NCBI GenBank assembly: GCA_029938635.1 | Contig: JAOZUQ010000011.1 | Coordinates: forward strand, 1-58,981 | Reading direction: 5' to 3' | DNA length: 58,981 nucleotides | Source of the DNA: Candidatus Aminicenantota bacterium | GTDB lineage: Bacteria > Acidobacteriota > Aminicenantia > UBA2199 | Shown: positions 1 through 8,604 of the stretch, piece by piece | Layout of the letters: each line of letters opens with the position of its first letter | Numbering within the stretch: position 1 is the stretch's first letter | Notes under the pieces: model-generated | What the model saw: only the letters and a program-made list of their open reading frames with translations | What the model was told of the DNA's origin: nothing | Databases searched by the model: none | Translations under genes and position numbers: made by a program

Positions 1-43
1 CTTAAATATAATTTGGCAAGTTTAACCCTTACTAAAATGTCAA

Positions 44-55
44 GCACCGTCCCCC
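44..55. repeat. REP-like GC-rich motif (copy 1)
   Basis: The string GCACCGTCCCCC lies in the AT-rich leader before the first gene. Its reverse complement carries GGGGACGGT, a core that recurs in intergenic DNA at 36476-36487 and 37802-37812, with a weaker copy at 43292-43302. No transposase is nearby. It may be a fragment of a dispersed REP-type element. Confidence 0.35.
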
Positions 56-138
56 GGTCACCTTACCTCTGACCCTGAATTTCCAATCCACCGATAGAAT
101 ATATTTTTGTTACAAAGTTACTCTACGTCCCTCTTAAT

Positions 139-167
139 TTGACAATGTTTTTAAAAATCATTATTAT
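139..167 (+). promoter_or_regulatory. sigma-70 type promoter for the beta-barrel gene
   Basis: TTGACA at 139-144, a 17-base spacer and TATTAT at 162-167. This puts transcription start near 174, about 30 bases before the ATG at 204. A Shine-Dalgarno AGGAG lies just upstream of that ATG. The rest of positions 1-203 shows no coding sequence. Confidence 0.6.
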
Positions 168-203
168 AATTTTCAGATCATTGTTGATCAACAGGAGAAA
201 AAA

Positions 204-1037
204 ATGAAAAAATTTATAATTCTTATATCATTAATGTTATTGGTGATCATTCCTGTAAGGGGAGAACTTGCCGTAAATATAGGAGGGTTCTATTCCGGGC
301 CTTTCAGCCTTGATAGCTTCACTTTAAATACATTTCATACGGACCCGCTTGATATAGTTACTTTTAATGAAACGAATAGATCTATTTTTGACAACAGCGC
401 CGGATTCGGCTTCAATGCCGGCATCGCTTTTTTCTTTAATTATAAAATGGGTATAGGTGTGAATGCATCATTTATGAAAACTAAATTTGATATTAACAAT
501 AGTTTTAACTGGAATTGGGAATGGTGGGATGGAGAAACAGGAAATATCACTGCCAAGAACTGGACAAATACAGGAACAGTCAGCTCCATACCTGTCAGCC
601 TGAATATAATATACAGAGCTGTATCAACTGATAGAATGAAGGTCAACCTTTTTGCAGGGCCTACGATATTTCTTACTTCGGTAGAACTTGATGGAAACGG
701 CGGATATGCAGACGGGCCACTCCTCTATGAAGGCAGTTACTACATAGACTGGTATGATGTCCCACTTGAAGTATCCACTTCCGAATCGGTTATCGGAGGG
801 AATGGAGGGATCGAGATCGAGTATATGTTCTCAGAAAGTATGAATCTTTATGTATCTGCAACCTACTATTTTGCAGGCGAACTGAATCTCAATTGGGCAG
901 TCAAGCCGGGTTCTTATACAGGTGAATTCGGGTCACTCGTTGCTAACATTTCAAATCCGGACCTCCTCCCGGGATATACTATTCCGGTAAAGTTGAGCAC
1001 TTACACAATCGGGTTCGGGATCAAAGTTTATCTTTAA
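204..1037 (+). CDS. outer-membrane beta-barrel-like protein
   Basis: A 277-residue protein with an N-terminal signal peptide (charged MKK start, hydrophobic core to about residue 20). The mature part is rich in Gly, Asn and aromatic residues in alternating amphipathic strands (for example GFGFNAGIAFFF and SMNLYVSATYYF). It ends in a strand-like GFGIKVYL, as expected for an 8- to 10-strand OmpW/opacity-type barrel. The start is supported by an AGGAG-type ribosome site about 6 bases upstream and a promoter at 139-167. The gene is monocistronic and converges with the heptosyltransferase gene. Family assignment is by topology only; I recognise no specific signature. Its role (porin, adhesin or structural) is unknown. 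Confidence 0.6.
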   Translation: MKKFIILISLMLLVIIPVRGELAVNIGGFYSGPFSLDSFTLNTFHTDPLDIVTFNETNRSIFDNSAGFGFNAGIAFFFNYKMGIGVNASFMKTKFDINNSFNWNWEWWDGETGNITAKNWTNTGTVSSIPVSLNIIYRAVSTDRMKVNLFAGPTIFLTSVELDGNGGYADGPLLYEGSYYIDWYDVPLEVSTSESVIGGNGGIEIEYMFSESMNLYVSATYYFAGELNLNWAVKPGSYTGEFGSLVANISNPDLLPGYTIPVKLSTYTIGFGIKVYL

Positions 1038-1053
1038 TAGTTAGAGCGGTAAG

Positions 1054-2055
1054 TTAACCCCGGTTAACAAAATCTGTTATCCGGGAGATGTCCAGTTCTT
1101 CGATGCAGCTTTTGTGACTGCACTTTCTCTTATAGCAGAAACTGCAATCAATCTCTTTTACAACTGAAAGACTCTCTTTATTCAATGTGCCGTTCCGTGC
1201 AGGAGAGGTAGGGCCGAAGATACCAACCGATCTTGTTCCGGTTGCATCGGCGATATGGAGTGGTAGTGAATCGGCAGAAATTATAAATCCGGCATTAGAA
1301 ATAAAAAGTATAAGATCGGTAAAATTAAGAAATGGCGCTTTGATTATTCCATTCTCTTTAGAGACCAAATCAGCTTTCTCCTCCTCACTGTTATTCCCCC
1401 ACAAAACCACTTTTTTGTATTTCGAATCTATATCAGAAAGAATTTTTTTGTTCTGCACAACAGACAAAAGTTTCGTATCCCAACCCCCGCCAACATTCAG
1501 GATCACATATTTTCCCGGCTCCAGAACTGCATTTTTTAGAAATTGCTCAGTTGTCCTTGTGAAAGATAATGCTTTTAACGGATAAACAATATCATCTGAA
1601 AAAAAACCGGCAAAGCTCAACAGGTGAATATTTTTTCTTATAACATGGTTTTTGTTTTCGAAAGGAGATGAAGTCTCTCTGTAAAAAAATCCGGCAGCAG
1701 GCTCCTTAAGATTTGTTTTATTAAATCCTAAAGTATTCTTTCCCAGAAGGCGTGCAAAGACAGCAGATTTGAGCAAGCCCTGAAAATCAATTATTATATC
1801 AAACTTCCCTCTGTGATCTGAAAGTATTTTTAAAAGATTCCGGAATCTGTTCAGGATACTTCCGGTTTTTAGATCTACCCTGACTATATTATCAATACCG
1901 GAAAAATTCCTGAGAAGTTCAGCCCCTCTGGGCTCAGCAAACCATGTGATCGAGGATGAAGGATATTCTGACCTGATAACAGCCAATGCAGGAAGTGAAT
2001 GAACAATATCCCCAAGAGCAGAAAGCTTAACTATGGCAATATTGTTATATCTCAT
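1054..2055 (-). CDS. waaC: glycosyltransferase family 9, heptosyltransferase (WaaC/RfaC-like)
   Basis: A 333-residue GT9 protein that would transfer heptose from ADP-heptose to the lipid A/Kdo core at the inner face of the cytoplasmic membrane. The N-terminus IVKLSALGDIVHSLPAL (residues 8-24) is the typical acceptor-side motif, with D16 matching the proposed catalytic Asp of E. coli WaaC. The C-terminal donor-site motifs are GGGWDTK and SADSLPLHIADATG followed by GIFGPTSP. Length is normal. The CSFCYKRKCSHKSC cysteine cluster near the C-terminus occurs in many GT9 enzymes. The hldE-type genes lie in the same direction just upstream, supporting a heptose role. GT9 members are hard to tell apart, so WaaF/WaaQ-type acceptor specificity is possible. 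Confidence 0.8.
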   Translation of the reverse strand: MRYNNIAIVKLSALGDIVHSLPALAVIRSEYPSSSITWFAEPRGAELLRNFSGIDNIVRVDLKTGSILNRFRNLLKILSDHRGKFDIIIDFQGLLKSAVFARLLGKNTLGFNKTNLKEPAAGFFYRETSSPFENKNHVIRKNIHLLSFAGFFSDDIVYPLKALSFTRTTEQFLKNAVLEPGKYVILNVGGGWDTKLLSVVQNKKILSDIDSKYKKVVLWGNNSEEEKADLVSKENGIIKAPFLNFTDLILFISNAGFIISADSLPLHIADATGTRSVGIFGPTSPARNGTLNKESLSVVKEIDCSFCYKRKCSHKSCIEELDISRITDFVNRG

Positions 2056-2119
2056 TTAAAAAGTGTAACCCCTGGAAACATAAACTTCGCGGTTTCCCAG
2101 AACTGAATAGTTTTAAAAT

Positions 2120-2896
2120 TTATTGCTTTTCAAACTTCCGAAGATCTTTCTTCATTGTCTTTGTCATACTCAGATCGGTATCCTGGAATTCTTTATTTTT
2201 AGGTAGAATTATCTGAAACCTGGTTATCTCAATAAATTCAATAGTAATAGAATTTACATTGAGGGTACGGACATGCCCCCCTCTTGTTTTGTCCTTGCTC
2301 AGATAATGAAAATGAAATCCGGGAATGCCTATACCCTCAAGAAACTCCGGAGTATAAAATCCGATAAGTGTCCCTTCGGTATTCGTATATTTAATTTCAG
2401 TTTGAGTTTCTATAACCTGTTTCACACCAGGGTATGGTTTGGTCTGACTTAGAAACGTCCTTGCTTCCAGGTTGTCAAATATCCCGGTAACTTTAATTGC
2501 ATAAAAACTTTTTTTCCGGGGCATCATGTTGCGGAGATAATCTTTAAGCCCGTCGTAGTCAAATTTTCTGTTGGTAAAATTGTCTGTATTAGCTTCAAAA
2601 GAGGTAATTGAGAAAAAAGGGGTTGTATCACCATCTTTTATTACCTCCGTCAGACCGTCACTTTTGATCCTGTAGAAGACTCCGTCAAATGCCAAAACTT
2701 CTCCGCCCATCCTGTGAAAATAGCCTATACCGAAATCTCCGTATTTTTTCAATTCACCAAAAGTCATTTCTCCATCATATAGCCCTTTTAATACTGCATT
2801 TACAGTAGATGTCTGGGTAATGATTTTTTCGCCTTCAGCTGAGATCAGCATAGCCGACACAAGGAGAACAATTAATAGTAATGTGATTTTTTTCAT
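2120..2896 (-). CDS. budA: alpha-acetolactate decarboxylase, exported form
   Basis: A 258-residue protein of the BudA/ALDC family, which decarboxylates 2-acetolactate to acetoin at a zinc site. Zinc-binding histidines are recognisable as H195 and H197 (GFHFHYLS) and H208 (RGGHVR). The GGEVLAFDG segment around E66 matches the conserved family Glu. Residues 1-20 form a clear signal peptide ending at SAEG, so the enzyme should act in the periplasm or outside. Its start overlaps the end of the heptose adenylyltransferase gene by 4 bases (ATGA), so the two are translationally coupled. No acetolactate synthase is nearby. The active-site residues look intact. Confidence 0.85.
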   Translation of the reverse strand: MKKITLLLIVLLVSAMLISAEGEKIITQTSTVNAVLKGLYDGEMTFGELKKYGDFGIGYFHRMGGEVLAFDGVFYRIKSDGLTEVIKDGDTTPFFSITSFEANTDNFTNRKFDYDGLKDYLRNMMPRKKSFYAIKVTGIFDNLEARTFLSQTKPYPGVKQVIETQTEIKYTNTEGTLIGFYTPEFLEGIGIPGFHFHYLSKDKTRGGHVRTLNVNSITIEFIEITRFQIILPKNKEFQDTDLSMTKTMKKDLRKFEKQ

Positions 2897-3381
2897 TTTT
2901 CAATCTCCTTCTTTAATGTAATATTTTTTATTATATCAGAGGTAGATCTGATTTTACTACCCCCCACAATTGCAATACTTCCACCATATGATCTGACTAC
3001 ATCTTTTTCAGGAACAGTTTCCGGAGTATAGTCAGTTCCCTTGCAATGGAAATCGGGCTTCAATGTCAGAAGAACCCTGTCAACTCTCCTTTCATCAAAT
3101 ATGGTCACATAATCAACAAAACTGAGGGCACCTATTATTCCGGCTCTCCCCCTCTCATTTATCTCAGCTCTGTGCTCTCCTTTAAGTTCCCTCAAAGATC
3201 TGTCAGAATTTATTGCTACAACAAGAATGTCAGCAATTTCTTTTGATGCTTTCAGATAACGGATATGCCCGATATGAAGAAGGTCAAAACCGCCATTGGC
3301 CATGGCAATTTTTTTACCATCCATTTTCGCTTTTTCTATCACTTTGGCAAGATCATTTAGTTCTAAGAGTTTCCCTTCCAT
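2893..3381 (-). CDS. hldC: D-glycero-beta-D-manno-heptose-1-phosphate adenylyltransferase (RfaE domain II)
   Basis: A 162-residue nucleotidyltransferase that makes ADP-heptose from heptose 1-phosphate and ATP. The HxGH signature is H36-I-G-H39 within NGGFDLLHIGH. The second motif is the SKIRSTSDII segment near the C-terminus. In E. coli this activity is the C-terminal half of HldE. Here it is a separate protein whose gene follows the kinase gene by a single base, an arrangement known from other bacteria (HldA plus HldC). The 4-base overlap with budA downstream ties that enzyme into the same transcript. Confidence 0.9.
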   Translation of the reverse strand: MEGKLLELNDLAKVIEKAKMDGKKIAMANGGFDLLHIGHIRYLKASKEIADILVVAINSDRSLRELKGEHRAEINERGRAGIIGALSFVDYVTIFDERRVDRVLLTLKPDFHCKGTDYTPETVPEKDVVRSYGGSIAIVGGSKIRSTSDIIKNITLKKEIEK

Positions 3382-3382
3382 G

Positions 3383-4411
3383 TCATCCTTTTATTTCAGG
3401 GGATACGGAAGATATCTCAATTTTAAGCTCATCAGCTTTCAGAGGATATGCTCCCTCTTTCATAACAACTATCGATGCTCCGATATTTGATATCCTTGCA
3501 GAGTTCAGCAGGCCTATTCCAGAAGCAATCGATAAACTTAGAAGGGAGATCACTGTATCACCGGCACCAGTAACATCTACTATTTCAGTTACTCCATGAA
3601 TTGGTAACTCGACTGGATCCTCATTTTTTTCAAAAACGATCATCCCCTTATGTCCCCTCTTCTGCACTACGCCCCGGCAATTCAACACGGACATAAGAGT
3701 TTGCCCGGCTTTAATAAAATCCCTGGTCGTCCTGAAGCGGATTGAAGGAAAAAGATTTCTGATCTCAGGCTCATTCGGTGTTACATAAGTAACCCCTTTG
3801 AATTTCAGGAGATTCTCCCTTGAGTCAACAATAGAGCTGACATCGGGAAAATTATTTACAATGCCGGCAAAAATATCAGGGATAACCGATTCTTTGAGAT
3901 AATCAGATACTAATAGAAGATCGGCATTATTCAACAGTGATCTCAGTTTGCCGGATAGTTCCTCATATTCAGCTGATCCGGGAATATCCTTATTAAGATA
4001 ATCGATCCTTAGAACCTGCTGTTTTCGTGAATTATCCCGGCCTGAGAGAATTCTGCTCTTCCTTGGTGTGGTGAATCCCTTTACGACCGAGAGATAGCTG
4101 GTATCAATAGACAGATCAGAGAATATATTCCTGATCCTTTCTCCCGCTTCATCATCCCCGATAAAACCGACAGGTACAGGTTCCGCACCCAGCGATTTGA
4201 GATTGTGAACAACATTCCCGGCTCCACCGAGCATAAAACAACTCTCTTCGTATTCCGTTACAAGAACAGGAGCTTCCCTGGATATCCTCCCGGTCGAAGT
4301 ATATATATACTCATCGAGGATAAAATCTCCCCATACAATGATCTTCTTTCCCCTGAATAAATCAGGAGTAAATTCTGAAAGTACCTCCGAATCCTTATCT
4401 TTTTTTGACAT
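3383..4411 (-). CDS. hldA: D-glycero-beta-D-manno-heptose-7-phosphate kinase (RfaE domain I)
   Basis: A 342-residue PfkB/ribokinase-family sugar kinase that phosphorylates heptose 7-phosphate at C1. The first PfkB signature is LGGAGNVVHNL (61-71). The second is DVTGAGDT (279-286) with the catalytic base D285. The RISREAPV motif (42-49) is characteristic of the HldE kinase domain. The gene is co-directional with the adenylyltransferase and lies 6 bases downstream of the subtilase stop, so it may be read from an upstream promoter. The other ADP-heptose genes (gmhA, gmhB, hldD) are not in this window. Confidence 0.9.
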   Translation of the reverse strand: MSKKDKDSEVLSEFTPDLFRGKKIIVWGDFILDEYIYTSTGRISREAPVLVTEYEESCFMLGGAGNVVHNLKSLGAEPVPVGFIGDDEAGERIRNIFSDLSIDTSYLSVVKGFTTPRKSRILSGRDNSRKQQVLRIDYLNKDIPGSAEYEELSGKLRSLLNNADLLLVSDYLKESVIPDIFAGIVNNFPDVSSIVDSRENLLKFKGVTYVTPNEPEIRNLFPSIRFRTTRDFIKAGQTLMSVLNCRGVVQKRGHKGMIVFEKNEDPVELPIHGVTEIVDVTGAGDTVISLLSLSIASGIGLLNSARISNIGASIVVMKEGAYPLKADELKIEISSVSPEIKG

Positions 4412-4417
4412 ATTCTA

Positions 4418-6151
4418 TTATTCGTCTGAACCTTTAACCATTACATAGGCAGGAATACTCTCTTTGCCGCCATCTGTGATCGCTTTAACTGCATAAGTAT
4501 AATCTTCACTTTTTGATATTTTTCTATGCCTGTAAACAAATGTATTTGAATCAGTTGTATGCAGATGCTCAAATTGAGCATCTTTGATCTGGAATATCTG
4601 ATATTCGACTATGTTGTTACCTTTGGAAGCGTTATAAGGATTTTGATCCCATTTAAGTTCGTTAAAGTATTCAACCTGAAGAAGAGCACGATTTTCATGC
4701 CTTTCACCTGAAAAATTGATCGGAGGCGCTACATCCAGAAGACTCTGTATAGATTCTCCGACATCGATCCTTGCTGCCGAACCTCCTGAATTACAGCTTG
4801 AATTGACCATTAAGCCATGATCCTTAAGTAATCCCAGAGCCTTATCAACAGACATATTCATATCCATTTGTTTCAAAAGCCCCCATGCTCCTGCAACATG
4901 CGGAGCCGCCATAGAAGTTCCATTCCAGCTCTCATATCTAAGATCTCCTGAAGCAACAGCAGATTCAATCTTTACACCTGGAGCGAACAGATCAACCATC
5001 CCATTTTTCCAGTTCGAAAAACCTGCCATTACGTCATTCTTGTATGTAGCTCCTGTAGCAATCGCCATCTCATAACAGGCAGGGTGAGATATCCCGTTAC
5101 ATAAATATTCATTACCCGATGCAATAACGGTTGCAATACCTACGTTTTTAAGGTTTCTTATCGCTGTATCGTATGAGCCTCCATTACAAAAACTACTATA
5201 TTCACCACCACCAATACTTATGTTCACTGAAGCAATATTGTATGTGTTTCTTAAACTATAAACATATTCAAGTCCCTTTAACTGATCAGAGCTCCAGCTC
5301 AGGATATCATCTTCGGCCGGGAAATATGAGAAGACCTGCACAGCAATTATATCCGAATCCCTTGATACACCCGCTTTACCTTTCCCGTTATTTCCGGCTG
5401 CTATCCCCGAGACATGTGTCCCGTGATCATAACCACTTAAGTATTCATATTCATAATAATGTTTAGCTGATCCTGGCCCTGTCATTGATGATGCTCCGTT
5501 CGGACAATCTCTCTCGGCAGAATAACAAGCTTCAACAATATTTTTCCCTGTGAAGATTTCGTGGGTCGCCCTGATCCCGGTATCAAGGACAGCTATGTAC
5601 CATCCGGCACCGGTTATTCCGAATCCCCATGCTTTTTTAGCACCGATTATCTCTGTGGACTGAGAAAGCAAAGGCTTACCCGGAATGCTATCTTCAGGAA
5701 TCAGAGTGTTAGCCTTTGGAAGAGGGATAAGTTTATCCTCTGAAATTGATATAACTTCATTCATTGATCTTATCTGTAACATTGCTTCCGGTGAAACCGA
5801 AAGTGCCATAAAAGGAATTGTAGAATACCTTCTGACGATCCTGTAATTCGTATTATTTAGCTTGTAAAGTACCTTCTCTGAAACAGCAGTTATACCTTTC
5901 TCAAGTTCAAGGTCAGCACTAAATCCAGCCTGCCTCGCCATGGGACTGGTATCTCCTGTTCTTATACTTGTTGATACTTCAGTAAGTTTATCTATATCAG
6001 GAATATCGAGATTCAGGATCACCCTGAGTGTTCCGTGTTTATATGCCTTCTGAAGCATTAATTCAAAATCAGTTCCAGTCTCAACGCTTCCGAGCCAGAT
6101 GGAGAAAGCGATCATAAGAACCAGAATTATTACGATTTTCATTCCTTTCAT
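4418..6151 (-). CDS. secreted subtilisin-family serine protease (S8) with FnIII-like C-terminus
   Basis: A 577-residue S8 peptidase. The start at 6151 is preferred over an upstream in-frame start at 6229 because GGAGG precedes it at the right spacing and the signal peptide (MKGMKIVIILVLMIAFSIW) then begins at residue 1. An inhibitor-like prodomain covers about 40-150. The catalytic triad is D190 (AVLDTGI), H246 (DHGTHVSG) and S413 (NGTSMAAPH), with oxyanion N347 (ASGN). After about residue 480 a fibronectin-III-like module (YQIFQI, YTYAVKAI) follows. Cys pairs inside the catalytic domain suggest disulfides. It should be active outside the cytoplasm; the substrate is unknown. Confidence 0.9.
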   Translation of the reverse strand: MKGMKIVIILVLMIAFSIWLGSVETGTDFELMLQKAYKHGTLRVILNLDIPDIDKLTEVSTSIRTGDTSPMARQAGFSADLELEKGITAVSEKVLYKLNNTNYRIVRRYSTIPFMALSVSPEAMLQIRSMNEVISISEDKLIPLPKANTLIPEDSIPGKPLLSQSTEIIGAKKAWGFGITGAGWYIAVLDTGIRATHEIFTGKNIVEACYSAERDCPNGASSMTGPGSAKHYYEYEYLSGYDHGTHVSGIAAGNNGKGKAGVSRDSDIIAVQVFSYFPAEDDILSWSSDQLKGLEYVYSLRNTYNIASVNISIGGGEYSSFCNGGSYDTAIRNLKNVGIATVIASGNEYLCNGISHPACYEMAIATGATYKNDVMAGFSNWKNGMVDLFAPGVKIESAVASGDLRYESWNGTSMAAPHVAGAWGLLKQMDMNMSVDKALGLLKDHGLMVNSSCNSGGSAARIDVGESIQSLLDVAPPINFSGERHENRALLQVEYFNELKWDQNPYNASKGNNIVEYQIFQIKDAQFEHLHTTDSNTFVYRHRKISKSEDYTYAVKAITDGGKESIPAYVMVKGSDE

Positions 6152-6243
6152 GGTAACCTCCGATTTACTAAGATAGTATAAAACAAAACTGGGAAAAAAT
6201 AAACATATGAAAAATGGCAAAGAAAACATTTTTGTCTATAATG

Positions 6244-6272
6244 TTGAATATATTGAATTCATGTGTTATATT
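6244..6272 (+). promoter_or_regulatory. possible promoter for small ORF
   Basis: TTGAAT at 6244-6249, a 17-base spacer and TATATT at 6267-6272, just before a GGAGGAG ribosome site and the ATG at 6289. It lies in the divergent gap after the subtilase start at 6151. Confidence 0.4.
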
Positions 6273-6288
6273 CTCTTCGGAGGAGCAA

Positions 6289-6480
6289 ATGAAGAATTTT
6301 CCCCCTGATGAAAAAGAAAACAAAAAGAAAGTACCTGCAAAGATCGAACAGGATACAGACTATCCCGAAAATGTTGTTAATCCTGCAGGAAACATCTCCT
6401 GCATACAAATAATGGAAATGATAAAAAAGGATAGAAAATTTTTTAATATCTCCGCAAAACTTTCAATTTATTCAAGCTAG
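6289..6480 (+). CDS. small hypothetical protein
   Basis: A 63-residue reading frame starting at ATG 6289 behind a strong ribosome site (CGGAGGAG) and a plausible promoter. The first third is very polar, rich in Lys, Glu and Pro; the rest has a short amphipathic segment with one Cys. I recognise no family. It converges with the coupling-protein gene and overlaps its 3' end by 4 bases. An upstream in-frame ATG at 6214 has no ribosome site. The good start signals argue for a real gene, but the short length and lack of a known domain leave it uncertain. Confidence 0.45.
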   Translation: MKNFPPDEKENKKKVPAKIEQDTDYPENVVNPAGNISCIQIMEMIKKDRKFFNISAKLSIYSS

Positions 6481-8384
6481 ATATTGTAGATCCTGTGATT
6501 TTGATTCTTACAGCCATCTGATTCATCCTTCAGAATCTTAAACTCCTTCTCCTGATAAGGAATAAATTTTGAATCAAAAAACCTTTTTTCTATCCCGATC
6601 TTTGTAAAACCTACACCGGAATATTTAAAATAGCAACGGAAAGGTTCCAGTTCGATAAATTGTGAAGGAAGTACAACCTTATTTATTTTATATTGTTCTC
6701 TATGGGTATACGTATCACCGAGAGAGTTCGGAGAGATCTGTCTGTCCCCAGATTTCTGTATCAATTCCTGTTCACCAAAAGCCCTGCTTATAAATTCTGC
6801 AGTTGTGGGATCATTCAATAAAAAGATGAAGTTTGTATTAAAATTATTGAAAAATGTCTCCTTTTTTTCTCTCCCGTATATGTCAGAGATCGCTCCCAAA
6901 TCCTGATTAACAACATATAAAGCTCCCCCTTTTGCCCTCGCCATAGTTAAAAAGTCAAAAACCGATGACATTTTAGACAGAGTACCGAACTCATCTATAA
7001 AAAAGTTGATCCTCCTGTCAGCCGGCAATGTTATATCCGGCAGGCTGAGCGATTCCCGTATCATTATATCGATCACAAAAGTCATCAACGGACGAAAAAC
7101 AGAATCGTTTTGTTTGATGTTCAGGAGAAAAAGATTTCTGTTCCTGTTTTCATTGATAAATTGCCTGAAGCTGAAGTCCCCATCTGTATCATAAATATAT
7201 TTAAAAAATGAAATTCTCTCCTGAAGAACTGAAAGGACACTTGATGACTGCGGAGATCCGGGATTTTCAATATGTTTTAATGCCCCTTTCTCCCTGGATG
7301 GAAGCCCGGCAATAAGGATCTCCGAAATTTCACTTACAGGAAGGGTGAAAAAATCCCATATTTTACTATTACTAACCTTAACTTCACTATCTCCATCGGA
7401 AGCTTCTGAATATAGAAAATACAACCCGGCCCTGAAAATATCACGAGCGGCATTATACCAATAACTGTCCTTCGAATCTTTTGGCGGTTCAAAGAGGCTT
7501 GAAGACATAACATCAAAATCAGCATATGTCCTTATTTCATTCATAAAACTCCAACCGGTACTCCTGGTATCAAAAGGGTAGAATATTACATCTGATTCGG
7601 GCCTGAAATGTTTTGACAAAAGTTCACCTTTTATATCATAAATGATCGATTTTTCATTTACAGATATTTTTTCCTGCCTCTTGATGGTCTGGCCGATAAT
7701 CTGATTGAAAAACACAGTTTTCCCAGTCCCTGTAGAACCAAGGATAAGAGTATGCTTTTGTTCGGCTTCCCTGGGAAGGAACATATCACCTATCTTTAGA
7801 TTCATCCCCCACCCCTCGGAAACCGATTCGGCATAGCAGCATGACCGTAGCCTCTTTTCCATCTCTTTTTCTGTAAGAATCCTTGTCCCTCTCAAAAATC
7901 GGTCTCCTTTTACTCCCTGAGATTTTAGTAAAAAATAGGATATGTACAAGAACATGAACGAATATACATAAGAGGAACTTTTAAAAACCTTCCATAGCTT
8001 ATCAGGAAATTTCTCGAAATAACCTCCATATAATGAATTTAATACTTTTCTGAAAATTTCAGCATTGATCCGATTTCCCTTTTTTACAAAGCCGGATAAT
8101 TTTTTATTTGAAGAAAAAAGTGGAACAAATTCATCAGGTATGGAAGTAGTATTAGAAATACCGGTACCTATCCCACTCAGGAATTTAATTATTGTACCTG
8201 TGGTTATAGTTTGTCCGTTCGGGGGAATCCTTACGGACTTCAGATCCTTAAAACCAGGAAGGATCAAAATGATAATCAGGGTAATCTGTATCAATGCTGA
8301 GAAGAGAAATGAGATCAATACCATCTGAGAAAACATTTTGAAACTTGCAACAGCCGATTCATGAGCCATAAGATTTTTTGACAT
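6477..8384 (-). CDS. type IV secretion coupling-protein-like ATPase (TraD/VirD4 family)
   Basis: A 635-residue membrane-anchored P-loop ATPase. Start 8384 is chosen because AGGAGGAG directly precedes that ATG; an in-frame TTG 15 bases upstream would place the ribosome site inside the gene. Two N-terminal membrane segments (about 18-43 and 136-153) precede the motor domain. Walker A is GSTGTGKT (216-223), followed by the YDIKGELL segment typical of TraD/TraG proteins. Walker B is INFFIDEFG, followed by an RAKGGALYVVNQD sensor region. In known systems this family feeds relaxase-DNA or proteins into a type IV channel. No relaxase or T4SS gene is visible in this window. Confidence 0.8.
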   Translation of the reverse strand: MSKNLMAHESAVASFKMFSQMVLISFLFSALIQITLIIILILPGFKDLKSVRIPPNGQTITTGTIIKFLSGIGTGISNTTSIPDEFVPLFSSNKKLSGFVKKGNRINAEIFRKVLNSLYGGYFEKFPDKLWKVFKSSSYVYSFMFLYISYFLLKSQGVKGDRFLRGTRILTEKEMEKRLRSCCYAESVSEGWGMNLKIGDMFLPREAEQKHTLILGSTGTGKTVFFNQIIGQTIKRQEKISVNEKSIIYDIKGELLSKHFRPESDVIFYPFDTRSTGWSFMNEIRTYADFDVMSSSLFEPPKDSKDSYWYNAARDIFRAGLYFLYSEASDGDSEVKVSNSKIWDFFTLPVSEISEILIAGLPSREKGALKHIENPGSPQSSSVLSVLQERISFFKYIYDTDGDFSFRQFINENRNRNLFLLNIKQNDSVFRPLMTFVIDIMIRESLSLPDITLPADRRINFFIDEFGTLSKMSSVFDFLTMARAKGGALYVVNQDLGAISDIYGREKKETFFNNFNTNFIFLLNDPTTAEFISRAFGEQELIQKSGDRQISPNSLGDTYTHREQYKINKVVLPSQFIELEPFRCYFKYSGVGFTKIGIEKRFFDSKFIPYQEKEFKILKDESDGCKNQNHRIYNI

Positions 8385-8412
8385 ATCTCCTCCTGACAAG
8401 CTCTACTATTCC

Positions 8413-8448
8413 TAATGACAATTCCTCTGTTTCTTAATGACAAATTCC
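8413..8448. repeat. short tandem repeat upstream of coupling-protein gene
   Basis: TAATGACAATTCC at 8413-8425 recurs as TAATGACAAATTCC at 8435-8448, one helical-turn multiple (22 bases) apart. Read on the minus strand each copy contains TTGTCA, a possible -35 element for the coupling-protein gene. Function is not established. Confidence 0.3.
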
Positions 8449-8533
8449 ACATCTCTTACATTATAATTCACAAACATTTTTTTATCAATATTTTTTATAT
8501 ATTTCACACTTATATAAAATTAATATTTTTATG

Positions 8534-8562
8534 TTGATTTTTATAGAAAAAAGTATTATTAT
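8534..8562 (+). promoter_or_regulatory. promoter of the ORP-like operon
   Basis: TTGATT at 8534-8539, a 17-base spacer and TATTAT at 8557-8562. Predicted transcription start is about 8569, right at the edge of the Fur-box match at 8570-8588. The rest of the 8400-8604 gap is AT-rich and shows no gene. Confidence 0.55.
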
Positions 8563-8569
8563 CTGTAAT

Positions 8570-8588
8570 GATAATGAAAACCATTTTC
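8570..8588 (+). promoter_or_regulatory. Fur box (iron-responsive operator)
   Basis: The 19-mer GATAATGAAAACCATTTTC matches the classic Fur consensus GATAATGATAATCATTATC at 16 of 19 positions. It covers the predicted transcription start of an operon whose last gene is a Fur-family regulator. Bound Fur would block initiation, which predicts iron-repressed, self-limiting expression. Confidence 0.75.
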
Positions 8589-8604
8589 ATTTAAAGGAGT
8601 TAGG

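Noticed and set aside
6477-8384. Integrative conjugative element
   Set aside because: Only a coupling protein is present; no relaxase, integrase, T4SS gene or attachment repeat was found.
8570-8588. PerR or Zur box instead of Fur box
   Set aside because: The match to the Fur consensus is closest, although family members share related sites; kept as Fur with this caveat.
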